From: an uncultured Saprospiraceae bacterium
Lineage (GTDB): Bacteria; Bacteroidota; Bacteroidia; Chitinophagales; Saprospiraceae
Reading direction: 5' to 3'
DNA: 62,559 nt
Assembly (NCBI GenBank): GCA_937961455.1
Contig: CALGNN010000028.1
Span: 1 to 62,559 of the forward strand
The notes under the pieces are model-generated. The model was not told the origin of the DNA and made no database searches. It worked only from the letters and a program-made list of their open reading frames with translations. Shown piece by piece: positions 15,666-25,303 of this stretch (within the stretch, counting starts at the first letter, position 1; each line of letters begins with the position of its first letter). The position numbers were made by a program, and so were the translations under genes.

Positions 15666-16940
15666 CTATGAATTTTTTCTTCTAATGGTTGGTACATCTT
15701 TGACTACAAGCTGAATGGTCTTTCGTATCCGCTCCTCTAGTACAACAATTTTCCCTTTAACTAATTCATTAATGACTGATTGATGATAATGGCGGATGGT
15801 AATAAGTTCTAAACCCTCATCCTTAATAATCTTAAACTCTGTCCCAAGTTCTTCCATAAAATTAGTAATGCGCTCTGTCTCATCTTGGACGCAGACTGAA
15901 AAACTAATAGCTGTATTTCTCATTACATTAACCTTGATTCGATGCTTGGCAAATAGTTGAAAAATTTTACTTAAATGATCTTCAGCTACAAATGAAAAGT
16001 CCTTGGTCGCAATATGAAGCATGGCTTGATTTTCAGCAACAACAATTACAGGAGGGTAGTTGATTGTGATCTCACCAGAAATTAAAGTTCCGTCTGCTTC
16101 CGGTTTAGTAAACGATTTTACATAAAGTGGTATCTGTTTATTTTGGAGTGGCTTGATCGTTTTTGGGTGAATTACCTTTGCTCCATAATAACTCATCTCT
16201 ACGGCTTCTTTATAAGTAAGCCTATCAATCTTTACCAAATTTTCAAATAGTTTTGGGTCTCCTGTTAAAATACCGGGTACGTCTTTCCAAATAGCTACAA
16301 GCTCGGCATTTGTACAATAAGCAAAAATGGATGCGGAATAATCAGAACCTTCCCGTCCAAGAGTTGTCGTATTTCCAGTTTCATTTGAACCTATAAAACC
16401 TTGCGTAACAACAATCTGATTTTTAAGCAAAGGCAGAACTTCTGATTGGACTTTTTCTTCAGTAAGTTTCCAATTCAATTTTCCTTCTCTATAGGTTTCA
16501 TCTGTTTTAATAATTTTGCGAGCATCTAACCATGATGCAGAAATATTTTGCTGCTTGAGATATTCTGCTAAAATCAAGTTAGAAGCCAATTCACCCAGAG
16601 ACACAATTTGATCATAAACCAAATCAAAATTTGATTCTTGATCATTTTTAATAAATGTTGAAACGTTATCAAAAAAAGCATCTAAAATCCCTTCATTAAG
16701 TGTAAGTTCCTTTAAACTTATTTTGTGTTGACTATGAATTTCAGTTAATAACACAAGTGATGCTTTTTTATCCGTAAAATAAGTATCAACCACCTTTTCT
16801 AAAGCATTGGTAACCTTGCCCATAGCTGAAACTACTAGAAGGAGTTCTGTCTCATTTCTTGAACTAATAATATTTGTAACATTCTTTATGGCTGCTGCAT
16901 TTTTCACTGAAGCACCACCAAACTTAAATACCTTTGCCAT
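15666..16940 (-). CDS. lysC: Aspartate kinase (monofunctional)
   Basis: 424 residues from the ATG at 16940. A reading from 16973 adds eleven residues before the conserved MAKVFKFGGASV start. The kinase domain shows KFGGASV (Thr replaced by Ala in the usual KFGGTSV), LGREGSDYSA, KDVPGI and a GAKVIHPKTI segment. ACT-type regulatory sequence fills about residues 310-400. It phosphorylates aspartate to open the Lys/Met/Thr and diaminopimelate pathway. Feedback control through the ACT domains is expected from the family. Convergent with the SDR gene and divergent from oadG. Confidence 0.93.
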   Translation of the reverse strand: MAKVFKFGGASVKNAAAIKNVTNIISSRNETELLLVVSAMGKVTNALEKVVDTYFTDKKASLVLLTEIHSQHKISLKELTLNEGILDAFFDNVSTFIKNDQESNFDLVYDQIVSLGELASNLILAEYLKQQNISASWLDARKIIKTDETYREGKLNWKLTEEKVQSEVLPLLKNQIVVTQGFIGSNETGNTTTLGREGSDYSASIFAYCTNAELVAIWKDVPGILTGDPKLFENLVKIDRLTYKEAVEMSYYGAKVIHPKTIKPLQNKQIPLYVKSFTKPEADGTLISGEITINYPPVIVVAENQAMLHIATKDFSFVAEDHLSKIFQLFAKHRIKVNVMRNTAISFSVCVQDETERITNFMEELGTEFKIIKDEGLELITIRHYHQSVINELVKGKIVVLEERIRKTIQLVVKDVPTIRRKNS

Positions 16941-17186
16941 GCAAATTGAATAATTTGATAAAACGTGTTTCAAATTACAAATAGTACGTAATTAAGCAGA
17001 CTAGCTTAAACTAAAAATTTGATTTCCTTTATGCCCAAAATCTAGATATGAATCAAAATGATCTTTGGCAAGTGTATTATTCTAAAAATATAATGGCTTT
17101 CTCCATTCAATATTTCAATGTTAAATTCTAAGTTTCTATTACTTAGCCTAGCATGAATTTTCTTACATTTAGGGTAAATAAAAGTA

Positions 17187-17456
17187 GTGCAGGAGATATT
17201 ATCACAATCATTCACGCTATTGTTGGTGGGGATGCTAACAGTTTTTACCATTTTGGCATTGTTAGTAGCCTCTGGAAATTTGTTGGTCATCCTGACCAAT
17301 AAATTAGACATTAATGATTCAGGTAATAACATGCTCGAAAATTTTGAATCTAAAGATTCAAACATTTCTTCTTCACATAGAAAAATTATTGAAGAAGCAG
17401 TGAAAAAGATTTCTGGAGGCAAATCAATGGTTTCAGAAATCAAAAAATTAGACTGA
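17187..17456 (+). CDS. oadG: Oxaloacetate decarboxylase gamma subunit (OadG family)
   Basis: 89 residues starting at GTG (17187). One transmembrane helix covers about residues 8-30 (TLLLVGMLTVFTILALLV), followed by a polar cytoplasmic tail, the usual layout of the small OadG anchor. It lies 22 bp upstream of oadA, and oadB follows, completing the Na+ pump trio. OadG stabilises the alpha-beta complex and may bind zinc, but I see no clear zinc ligands in the tail. The non-ATG start rests on the lack of an alternative before the TM helix. Confidence 0.85.
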   Translation: MQEILSQSFTLLLVGMLTVFTILALLVASGNLLVILTNKLDINDSGNNMLENFESKDSNISSSHRKIIEEAVKKISGGKSMVSEIKKLD

Positions 17457-17478
17457 CGACTAGGTTTAACGAAAGTAC

Positions 17479-19326
17479 ATGAAAAGAGAAATTAAATTGT
17501 GTCTGGTATACAGAGACATGTGGCAATCATCTGGTAAATTTATGCCTAGACAAGATCAGTTGGTGCAAGTGGCTGATGATATCGTTGCCATGAATTGTTT
17601 TCACAGAGTAGAAACCAATGGTGGAGGTTTTGAACAAATAAAACTACTTGCTGGAGAAAACCCAAACACCACTGTAAGATCTTGGACAGAAGCTTTCAAT
17701 AAAGCAGGTATTCAAACTCAAATGTTAGAACGAGGGCTCAATGGAATAAGGATGAGTCCTGTGCCTAAAGATGTTAGGCAGCTCATGTTTAAACTTAAAA
17801 AAATTCAAGGCACTGATATTTCCAGATCTTTTGATGGTTTGAATAATCCCCAAAACTTAGAATTATCATTTCAATATGCGAGAGAAGGTGGCATGATTGC
17901 TCAAGGAGCATTAAGTTTAACTTTTTCTCCAATCCACACCGTAGACTATTATGTCAATCTAGCCGATCAATATATTGAGCGAGGCGCAGAGGAAATTTGT
18001 ATAAAAGATATGGCTGGGATTGGTAGGCCTAGCTCAATTGGAAAAATCGTCAAGGAAATCAAAAGAAGACATCCTGATGTAACGGTCCAATATCACGGGC
18101 ATTCTACACCAGGCTTAAGTATCGTTTCTTCTTTAGAAGCAGCCAGAGCGGGAGCTGATTACATTGATGTAGGCATGGAGCCCTTATCTTGGGGAACAGG
18201 TCATGCAGATTTAATTTCTGTTCATGCTATGCTAAAAGATGATGGTTTTGCAGTTGCTGATTATGACATGGATGCTTATATGGAAGTGCGCAATAGAACG
18301 CAATCTTTTATAGATGATTTTTTGGGATACTTTATCAACCCTAAAAATAGATTCATGAATTCCATTCTCCTTAAAGCAGGATTACCTGGTGGAATGATGG
18401 GAAGTTTGATGGCCGATTTAGAAAAGAATTTGAAGAGCCTTAACAAATGGAAGGTAAAAAATAATCAAGCTGAGTTAAGTCAAGACGAGCTATTGATGAA
18501 ATTATTTAACGAGGTTGAATATGCTTGGCCAAAACTTGGTTACCCTCCCTTGGTGACCCCATTTAGTCAATATGTCAAAAACACCTCTTTAATGAATGTC
18601 ATTCAGATGGAGAAAGGGAAAGCGCGTTGGTCAATGATCGATGAAAATACCTGGGGCATGCTTTTAGGTAAGTCAGGAAAATTACCTGGTCAACTAGGGC
18701 AAGAAATTCTGGATTTGGCAAAAGCACAAAAGCGAACATTCTTCGAAGGAAACCCACAAGATCTTTATGAAGATGAGCTGGATATGTATCGCAAGAAAAT
18801 GGAAGAAAAAAATTGGGAAGTGGGACAAGATGAAGAGGAGCTATTTGAATATGCCATGCACCCAAAACAGTATGAAGATTTAAAATCTGGAATTGCCAAA
18901 TCGAGATTCGATGACATGCTTGCTGAAAAAAGATCAGAGACAGAGGCCAGTACAGGAAATGTAAATCTTCCGCAAGAATTAGAAATAGAACTTGAAGGGA
19001 AGAAATATTATGTAGGCATTAAATCTGTTGATGATATTGCTGCAGATAATTCAAGTGATAATAATATCAATCAAAACACACAAATACTTAGCAATTTAAA
19101 ATCCATCAACGCTCCACTTGAAGGCACATTTTACCTTACAAAAAATAATAATGAGTCGGGAGTAAAAATTGGAGATACGGTATCCATTGGAGATACAGTT
19201 GCATATATCGAATCTATGAAAGTAATTAATGCAGTGGCTGCAGATAAAGGCGGTGTCGTAATGGAGATCCTACCAAAACATGGCGCTGAGGTAGAAGAAG
19301 ATGATGTATTAATTAAAATTCAGTAG
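17479..19326 (+). CDS. oadA: Oxaloacetate decarboxylase alpha subunit (biotin-carrying)
   Basis: 615 residues. The N-terminal carboxyltransferase TIM barrel carries the RDMWQSS segment near 12 and the metal-site KDMAG motif near 176. After an association region, the C-terminal biotinyl domain has ESMKV, with the biotin lysine at K581 and 34 residues to the end, as usual. The subunit takes CO2 from oxaloacetate onto biotin, and the beta subunit releases it while exporting Na+. Pyruvate carboxylase B subunits are close relatives, but oadG and oadB beside it favour the sodium pump. Confidence 0.93.
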   Translation: MKREIKLCLVYRDMWQSSGKFMPRQDQLVQVADDIVAMNCFHRVETNGGGFEQIKLLAGENPNTTVRSWTEAFNKAGIQTQMLERGLNGIRMSPVPKDVRQLMFKLKKIQGTDISRSFDGLNNPQNLELSFQYAREGGMIAQGALSLTFSPIHTVDYYVNLADQYIERGAEEICIKDMAGIGRPSSIGKIVKEIKRRHPDVTVQYHGHSTPGLSIVSSLEAARAGADYIDVGMEPLSWGTGHADLISVHAMLKDDGFAVADYDMDAYMEVRNRTQSFIDDFLGYFINPKNRFMNSILLKAGLPGGMMGSLMADLEKNLKSLNKWKVKNNQAELSQDELLMKLFNEVEYAWPKLGYPPLVTPFSQYVKNTSLMNVIQMEKGKARWSMIDENTWGMLLGKSGKLPGQLGQEILDLAKAQKRTFFEGNPQDLYEDELDMYRKKMEEKNWEVGQDEEELFEYAMHPKQYEDLKSGIAKSRFDDMLAEKRSETEASTGNVNLPQELEIELEGKKYYVGIKSVDDIAADNSSDNNINQNTQILSNLKSINAPLEGTFYLTKNNNESGVKIGDTVSIGDTVAYIESMKVINAVAADKGGVVMEILPKHGAEVEEDDVLIKIQ

Positions 19327-19334
19327 CTCGTAAT

Positions 19335-20531
19335 TTGGACATACTCAACAAAATATATGACATGACTGCCTTTGGAGAAATATTTAATTCTCCATGGACC
19401 TTACTCATGCTTGCACTAGCCTTCGTACTGCTGTACTTAGGAATTCACAAAAAATATGAACCCTTGCTTTTGGTGCCCATTGCATTTGGGATGTTATTAG
19501 CAAATTTGCCTGGTGGCAATATGGCCATTGTTCAAGAGATTGACACGAGCCAATACAATATTTTTGACGTAGCTAAAAAATACGGGATAATGAATATGCT
19601 GTATTTTACTTTGCTTAAATCTGGGCTACTCCCACCTCTCATTTTTATGGGGGTTGGAGCAATGACCGATTTTGGCCCCATGTTGCGTAATTTAAAATTG
19701 GCCTTTTTTGGGGCAGCCGCGCAAATAGGCATATTCACTGTTTTGATAGGTTCTTTATTTTTAGGATTTGATATAAAAGAGGCAGGTGCTTTAGGTATCA
19801 TTGGAGGTGCCGATGGCCCCACTGCGATTTATACTTCTATCATTCTTGCGCCTCATTTATTGGGACCGATTGCTATTGCAGCCTATTCTTATATGGCTTT
19901 GGTTCCTGTGATCATTCCTTTTGTAGTACGTTTTACGACCACCAAAAAAGAACTAAAAATAAACATGAAAGCGCAGGATAAATTATTCCCTGCAAAACGA
20001 GAAATTAAAAATATCCGAACTACAAAAATTATTTTTCCGATTGTGCTGACTTTACTCGTCGTTCTTTTAGTACCTAGTTCAGCACCTCTTATTGGGATGT
20101 TGATGTTTGGAAATTTGGTAAAAGAAATTGGCAGTGCAACGAGCAGACTCGCAACTGGTGCTTCAGATACCATTATGAACACCGCTACTATATTTTTAGG
20201 ATTACTAGTTGGAGCAACTATGACTGTTGATACTTTTTTAAACAGTCAAACTTTAATGATCATCTTATTCGGCTTTCTTGCATTTGCTATTTCAGTAATG
20301 GGAGGCATATTCGCAGTAAAAATTCATAATCTCTTCGCAAAGAAAAAAATCAATCCATTAATTGGAGCTACAGGATTGAGTGCTGTGCCTATGGCATCAA
20401 GGGTCGCTAATGAAATTGCATTGAAGCATGATCCTCAAAATCATTTATTGCAGTATGCTATGTCAAGTAATATCTCTGGTGTAATTGGATCAGCAGTCGC
20501 GGCAGGAGTTCTTATTTCTTTCTTAGCTTAA
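19335..20531 (+). CDS. oadB: Oxaloacetate decarboxylase beta subunit (Na+ pump membrane subunit)
   Basis: 398 residues from TTG at 19335, 8 bp after oadA. An ATG at 19362 would give 389 residues. It is highly hydrophobic with about nine or ten TM segments. GGADGPTAIYTS, near residue 155, is the OadB motif with the conserved aspartate, and a later region contains GATGLSAVPMASRVAN. It decarboxylates carboxybiotin and couples this to Na+ export across the inner membrane. Its stop overlaps the stop of the convergent BioF-like gene by 4 bp. Confidence 0.93.
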   Translation: MDILNKIYDMTAFGEIFNSPWTLLMLALAFVLLYLGIHKKYEPLLLVPIAFGMLLANLPGGNMAIVQEIDTSQYNIFDVAKKYGIMNMLYFTLLKSGLLPPLIFMGVGAMTDFGPMLRNLKLAFFGAAAQIGIFTVLIGSLFLGFDIKEAGALGIIGGADGPTAIYTSIILAPHLLGPIAIAAYSYMALVPVIIPFVVRFTTTKKELKINMKAQDKLFPAKREIKNIRTTKIIFPIVLTLLVVLLVPSSAPLIGMLMFGNLVKEIGSATSRLATGASDTIMNTATIFLGLLVGATMTVDTFLNSQTLMIILFGFLAFAISVMGGIFAVKIHNLFAKKKINPLIGATGLSAVPMASRVANEIALKHDPQNHLLQYAMSSNISGVIGSAVAAGVLISFLA

Positions 20532-21556
20532 GAAAGTATTTCATCCAAAGATCTTAATAAGACATCTAAATCTTCCCGACTGTGAAGTGCATTAATGATA
20601 ATTCTTGATATCGGAGGATCCTCTGGATAAGGATAAGAAAAAGAGGAAATGATGATTTTCTCAGCTAAAAGTTTTTGTGCAATATCAGGATGCAAACATC
20701 GAAAGACTGGGAAAGAAGGTAGAAAATTAAAGTGCCGTTTATGACGCATTTTACTTTCGAAGTAAGCGAGGTTTTCTCTAAGCGATTGTAGCTTGGTGGG
20801 ATAATAGTCCATGGACTGATTGAATGCATAAGCAAAGGCTGGAGCCATGGGTGAGGCTCCTGCAAACACAGGGGCAGCTTTTATTTGTTGAAAAATCCTT
20901 TCGTTGTCCGTTGCAATAAATCCAGCATCTACACCCAATGCTTTGGCCATTGATCCATAGATAAGCAAATTTTTAAAACCGTGATCGTGCATAGTATAAC
21001 TTATCCCCTGCCCTTTTGGGCCTAAGACCCCTATCCCATGAGAATCATCAATGATAAAGATTCGATCATCCTTTTCGAATCGCTTTAGTAAGCTAAAATC
21101 TTGTGGTTCCAAGTTTAGTGGATCAACGGCGTTGAAGCAAATGGCATTAAGACCTGATGTAAGTTCAAGTGTATTCATCCAATTATTGAAATCTTGACTA
21201 TGTGCATTTTCGCTCAGAAGCGCTGGATGAGTATTAGATGCATAATGCCATTGGACATCTTTTTGTAAAACCTCCATTATGATCCTAGCGGCAAGCGTAC
21301 CAGAGCTGGCGCAAACAACGAAAGGTAAGTCAAGCATCTTTGCTAGATTATTTTCTAATTGTTCGTATACATCTATTTGGAGATTCCCATTCCTCGAACT
21401 TCCAAAATTATTACCATAACTTGAAAGTCCTTCCTTAAGCTTTTCAGTAAAGCATGCATCTTGAACCATCCCAAGGTAAGAGGTCCCTGAAAAATGCAAG
21501 TATTCTACATTTTTATGTCTAATGTTTCTACCAGGAACTTTTGAAAGTTTCATCAT
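20528..21556 (-). CDS. BioF-like PLP enzyme (alpha-oxoamine synthase family)
   Basis: 342 residues, shorter than typical BioF or KBL (near 385-400), mainly because the N-terminal arm is missing. The PLP signatures are clear: DDSHGIGVLG (aspartate and histidine of the ring pocket) and YGSMAKALG with the Schiff-base lysine. The family condenses an acyl-CoA with an amino acid; BioF makes 8-amino-7-oxononanoate for biotin, while relatives make other oxoamines. It lies tail to tail with a biotin-dependent decarboxylase operon, but no other biotin gene is nearby, so the exact reaction is open. Confidence 0.8.
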   Translation of the reverse strand: MMKLSKVPGRNIRHKNVEYLHFSGTSYLGMVQDACFTEKLKEGLSSYGNNFGSSRNGNLQIDVYEQLENNLAKMLDLPFVVCASSGTLAARIIMEVLQKDVQWHYASNTHPALLSENAHSQDFNNWMNTLELTSGLNAICFNAVDPLNLEPQDFSLLKRFEKDDRIFIIDDSHGIGVLGPKGQGISYTMHDHGFKNLLIYGSMAKALGVDAGFIATDNERIFQQIKAAPVFAGASPMAPAFAYAFNQSMDYYPTKLQSLRENLAYFESKMRHKRHFNFLPSFPVFRCLHPDIAQKLLAEKIIISSFSYPYPEDPPISRIIINALHSREDLDVLLRSLDEILS

Positions 21557-21879
21557 GTACTATTGCTTCCCTAAGTAACAAAATTTAATCCGATGCTTTT
21601 GAATTTACCGGTGATTCTTGAGGATAACAGAAAACAAAGGTCATCAGGTGCGTTTATCCAAATAATACATATTAAATAAAATTATATGTTTTTATCCACA
21701 CATCTTACTATATAATGCAAAATTATTTCCTGTTTATTTGTATTAAGAACAATTTGAAAACAATTGATCCGCTTTTTTAGATGATTAGGAAAAATAAAAT
21801 AATTTTGAGCCATGAACTTAAGTTGATCAAAGCGATCGACTTGATAGAAAATTCTGGATGTAAAAATTCAGTATTTTAT
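21557..21879. other. Gene-free region before tRNA-Ala
   Basis: 323 bp without a supported ORF. It holds the promoter region of the minus-strand BioF-like gene and of the plus-strand tRNA-Ala. TAATTTTG at 21800-21807 fits the TAnnTTTG -7 box but lacks a well-spaced -33 TTG. Nothing else stands out. Confidence 0.6.
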
Positions 21880-21956
21880 GGGGGATTAGCTCAGCTGGCT
21901 AGAGCGTTTGACTGGCAGTCAAGAGGTCACCGGTTCGACTCCGGTATCCTCCACCA
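21880..21956 (+). tRNA. tRNA-Ala(GGC)
   Basis: A full cloverleaf: acceptor GGGGGAT pairs with ATCCTCC including the G3-U70 pair that marks alanine tRNAs. D stem GCTC/GAGC, anticodon GGC at 21914-21916 in loop CTGGCAG, T arm with GGTTCGACTCC. The discriminator is A at 21953 and CCA is encoded (21954-21956). It sits 49 bp upstream of the first acyltransferase gene. Confidence 0.97.
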
Positions 21957-22005
21957 TTTTTTCTTTTTTTCTGGCTGCGTCGATCAAAGAAATATTCCAA
22001 CACTT

Positions 22006-22749
22006 ATGTTGTCTTATCTTTTTGCCTTCTTAAGATTTTTCATCTTGATCATTGCGATGATCTTGTTTCTCATACCATTATTCCTTATTCAATTAATATT
22101 CGGACATAATGCTTCTAGAAATTTTGGATACAGAAGGAATTATGTAAAACTATGCAATGCAGTTTTAGGCATCAAAATAGAACAGGATGGTACAGCAATC
22201 CTACCAGAAACTAAGGCATTATTTGTTGCCAATCACAGGACGCTTTCTGATCCCCTTTTAATATGTGGTATTTTAGATGCATATGTGGTTGCAAAAGCAG
22301 AGGTCGCTAGTTATCCTATTATTTCCACAGGAGCTACTGCTACGGGTGTACTTTATGTCAACAGAGAGAATAAGGAAAGTCGCACGGCAACTAGGAATAG
22401 TATTTATGATGTCGTAAAAGAAGGTAACAATGTTTTAATTTTTCCAGAGGGCACTACCTCCGGTTTACCATTGACCAAGGAATTTCACAAAGGTTCTTTT
22501 TACAAAGCTGCTGAAGCGGGAATTCCAGTCATCCCAATTGCAATTGAATATGACAATCCAGCATTAGACTATTGGACCGGAGGCTCACTTGCTGTTCAAT
22601 TTTTAAATCAATTTGGCAAAGCAACTACACGAACTAAAATAGCTTTTGGGCAACCCATATATTCTAAAGACGGTCAAGAAATTCTTGATCAAGCACAATC
22701 ATTTATAAATAAGAAACTTCAACAATTCCATACTGAATGGAATAACTAA
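22006..22749 (+). CDS. 1-acyl-glycerol-3-phosphate acyltransferase-like (PlsC family), copy 1
   Basis: 247 residues from the ATG at 22006. A longer reading from 21781 runs through the tRNA and is not real. Hydrophobic residues 5-31 form an N-terminal membrane anchor. The acyltransferase motifs are NHRTLSD (HX4D) near 85, the YVNRENKESR segment, and FPEGTTS near 147. The family acylates lysophosphatidate or related lipids at the inner membrane. A paralogue follows 13 bp downstream, and the two probably share an operon. Confidence 0.88.
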   Translation: MLSYLFAFLRFFILIIAMILFLIPLFLIQLIFGHNASRNFGYRRNYVKLCNAVLGIKIEQDGTAILPETKALFVANHRTLSDPLLICGILDAYVVAKAEVASYPIISTGATATGVLYVNRENKESRTATRNSIYDVVKEGNNVLIFPEGTTSGLPLTKEFHKGSFYKAAEAGIPVIPIAIEYDNPALDYWTGGSLAVQFLNQFGKATTRTKIAFGQPIYSKDGQEILDQAQSFINKKLQQFHTEWNN

Positions 22750-22762
22750 ACTACTTCCTAAA

Positions 22763-23557
22763 ATGAATTTATTTAAAAACATCATCAAAGTTATACTTGG
22801 CTTAGTTAGAGCCCTACTCCTAGGTCTTGCAGCAATAATAGTAGTGCTTAGTTTATTTGTGCTACACATTACAGGATCCAGAAATATGGACATTCGCTTA
22901 AAAATCCGCAGAGCATGGTGCAGACTAGGTATTGCTGTCTTAGGTGTGAGAAAAAATGTCAAAGGAAACATCCCTGAAGGTGGCCCATACCTTTTTGTAT
23001 GTAATCATAGAAGTAGCTTGGATCCGATGTTCATTTTGTGTGACGTACTTGCCTACCCAATTGCAAAGTATGAGGTAAAGAGTTGGCCAGTCATTGGTTT
23101 TGGAGCACAACTTTCTGGAATTCTTTACGTCAACAAATCAAATAAGGAAAGTAAAAGTGAAACTAAAGATGGAATTTACCATCACTTAAAAGCTGGCAAT
23201 AATATTGTGCTCTTTCCAGAAGGAAAGACTCATGGTGATCCATTGACCATCCAATATAAAAAGGGATCCTTTGAGCAAGCTGCGAAAGCTGGAATTCCTG
23301 TAGTTCCCATAGCGATAGAATATAAAGATCAGAGAGACTATTGGAGACATATTATGAATTTTGCTAAGCACTTCCTATTGAGATTCGGAAAGCCAGTTAC
23401 TCATTTGGATTTGAGCTATGGTAAAGCTTATTATGACAAGGATCCTTTAAAAATGCTAGCATACAGCCAACAATTTGCAAACCAAGAGATTAATAATATA
23501 AGAAGTGCTTACAACGTTTCTAATAAAACTAGCTCGAGAAATTTAGTGTCAAGCTAG
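22763..23557 (+). CDS. 1-acyl-glycerol-3-phosphate acyltransferase-like (PlsC family), copy 2
   Basis: 264 residues. N-terminal TM helix (about 9-36), catalytic NHRSSLD (HX4D), a YVNKSNKESK segment and FPEGKTHGDP. It parallels copy 1 throughout, so the pair arose by tandem duplication. The two copies may differ in acyl donor or act in successive steps; nothing in the sequence decides this. The C-terminal 15 residues are polar and unlike copy 1. Confidence 0.88.
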   Translation: MNLFKNIIKVILGLVRALLLGLAAIIVVLSLFVLHITGSRNMDIRLKIRRAWCRLGIAVLGVRKNVKGNIPEGGPYLFVCNHRSSLDPMFILCDVLAYPIAKYEVKSWPVIGFGAQLSGILYVNKSNKESKSETKDGIYHHLKAGNNIVLFPEGKTHGDPLTIQYKKGSFEQAAKAGIPVVPIAIEYKDQRDYWRHIMNFAKHFLLRFGKPVTHLDLSYGKAYYDKDPLKMLAYSQQFANQEINNIRSAYNVSNKTSSRNLVSS

Positions 23558-23593
23558 GAATTTACTTATCTTTGTATTACAAATAATTGTTAT

Positions 23594-24094
23594 ATGTACT
23601 TTCTAAAAAATTTAATGCTCTTAAGCTTTGTTGTTGTAGGTCTTTTTGCTTGCGGAAGCACAGCTAGTGAACCTGATAATTACACAGAAGTTCCATGGGT
23701 GAGCATCTCGGATGTTGAATCAAAGATTAATAAGAAATCAAAGAAAGTCATTGTTGACGTTTATACAGAATGGTGTGGACCATGTAAAATGATGGATCGA
23801 AATACTTTTACAGACCCAGCTGTTATTGATGTTTTGGGTAAAAAGTTTTATCCAGTAAAATTTAATGCAGAAGGTCCAGAAGCTGTAAAGTTTAAAGGTC
23901 AAGATTACACGAATGCCAACTTCAATCCTAACACACCTTCTAATAGAAGAAATTCTCCGCATGACCTTGCAAGGTTTTTCGCAGTGAGAGGATATCCTTC
24001 GTTGGTTATCATGGACGAAAATTTAAATATTATTGACAAAATCGTTGGCTATAAAACGCCTGCTCAGCTACTTCCACTTTTAGAGAAGTATTAA
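23594..24094 (+). CDS. Thioredoxin-fold lipoprotein
   Basis: 166 residues. A lipoprotein signal with Cys near residue 20 (LFACGS) anchors it in the envelope. The thioredoxin-like domain has WCGPCK as the redox motif and a cis-proline segment, RGYPSLVIMD. An insertion between the two (about residues 95-130) is longer than in thioredoxin. It is likely a periplasmic thiol reductase or oxidase. It overlaps the convergent msrAB gene by 4 bp; both handle thiol or sulfur redox, though opposite strands argue against an operon. Confidence 0.88.
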   Translation: MYFLKNLMLLSFVVVGLFACGSTASEPDNYTEVPWVSISDVESKINKKSKKVIVDVYTEWCGPCKMMDRNTFTDPAVIDVLGKKFYPVKFNAEGPEAVKFKGQDYTNANFNPNTPSNRRNSPHDLARFFAVRGYPSLVIMDENLNIIDKIVGYKTPAQLLPLLEKY

Positions 24095-25011
24095 CCCATA
24101 ATTTCCTGTCCGTCTTCGGCTGATTTGAATACCATTGACAAGGAATTCACGCAATGTCTTGTGTTTTTTTCTGTCAGCCTCTCTCCTACAAAAACATGAC
24201 CTAAGTGTCCTCCACAATTTTGACATGTGATCTCAGTACGACGTCCATCTGCATCAGTTGTCTTTTTTATGGCACCCTCAATTTCATCATCAAAACTTGG
24301 CCAACCACAACCTGAATCAAATTTATCTTTTGACTCATATAAAGCGGCGTCACATTGTTTACAATGATAAACTCCTTGCGTATCAATTTTATAAAGCTTG
24401 CCTGTGAACGCTCTTTCTGTACCTTTTTTATTTAGCACATAATCTTCTTCAGGGTTGAGAGATCTAAATGCTGTAGCATTCTTTTTGAGTAAGCTAATAT
24501 ATTTCTCCCTAAATTTTCTGAGCTTGGGTTCAATGACAGCTTGGCAATATCCTTGATTGGGATTTCTTTTAAAATAATTTTGATGATAAGCTTCAGCTGG
24601 ATAGAATGTTTCGATTGGGCTCACCTCAGTCACGATGGGATCAGACCATAGTTCATCCATACGAGTTTTTACTTTTGAAATACTTTGAAGTTGTTGATCA
24701 TCAAAATAGTACACGACAGAGCGATACTGAGTACCTCTATCATTACCTTGACGATTGAGGGTTGTTGGATCATGAGTAGTCCAAAATATTTCTAACAATT
24801 GTTCGTATGAAATAATCTGATTATCAAAATGGATCATGCATACTTCAGCGTGGCCTGTAGTTCCTGAACACACTTCTTTATAAGTTGGATTTTCTGTTTG
24901 TCCTCCCATATAACCCGAAACAACAAGTTCAACACCTTGCAATTCTTGAAACACAGATTCAAGACACCAGAAGCACCCACCACCAAAACAAGCTTTTTTT
25001 AAGTTTTCCAT
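24091..25011 (-). CDS. msrAB: Fused methionine sulfoxide reductase MsrA-MsrB
   Basis: 306 residues. MsrA domain (about 1-160) with the catalytic GCFWC (Cys13) and the HQNYF segment. After a linker of about 25 residues, the MsrB domain (about 185-300) shows two zinc CxxC pairs (CKQC, CQNC), the GCGWPSF motif and the catalytic RHCVNS (Cys287). The protein repairs both S- and R-methionine sulfoxide. No signal peptide, so it is cytosolic. The fusion order A-B is common in bacteria. Confidence 0.95.
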   Translation of the reverse strand: MENLKKACFGGGCFWCLESVFQELQGVELVVSGYMGGQTENPTYKEVCSGTTGHAEVCMIHFDNQIISYEQLLEIFWTTHDPTTLNRQGNDRGTQYRSVVYYFDDQQLQSISKVKTRMDELWSDPIVTEVSPIETFYPAEAYHQNYFKRNPNQGYCQAVIEPKLRKFREKYISLLKKNATAFRSLNPEEDYVLNKKGTERAFTGKLYKIDTQGVYHCKQCDAALYESKDKFDSGCGWPSFDDEIEGAIKKTTDADGRRTEITCQNCGGHLGHVFVGERLTEKNTRHCVNSLSMVFKSAEDGQEIMG

Positions 25012-25289
25012 TGTAGCGTTTATTTCATGTTTATAACTAATGTAACAATCTTTTGTTTAGGATGAACTCAATCAAATTATCATTTAAAGCAGTTTTATGT
25101 GCTAATAATAGCTTTTTAAAACAAGCTTTAACCATAAATGACTAAGGTATTTTATTATCGAAATTTAACAAAAAATACAACATTAAGTCATTGATAAACA
25201 ACATAATACATCAATACAATGTGCTTTAAGCATCACATTTTAAACACTAATTGGTCTAATAATGTATAGAGATTACTTTAGTTTCAAAA

Positions 25290-25297
25290 TAGTTTTG
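25290..25297 (+). promoter_or_regulatory. -7 box of a possible sRNA promoter
   Basis: TAGTTTTG matches the Bacteroidota -7 element TAnnTTTG exactly. No good -33 TTG lies at the usual spacing. It would start transcription near 25304, about 80 bp before the terminator ending at 25384. Confidence 0.35.
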
Positions 25298-25303
25298 AAG
25301 GAC

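Noticed and set aside
17042-17443. Minus-strand 133-residue frame
   Set aside because: It is antisense to oadG, shows no protein-like motif and OadG is well supported.
21781-22005. Upstream extension of the first acyltransferase reading frame
   Set aside because: It reads through the tRNA-Ala gene. The ATG at 22006 gives a normal PlsC-type N-terminus.
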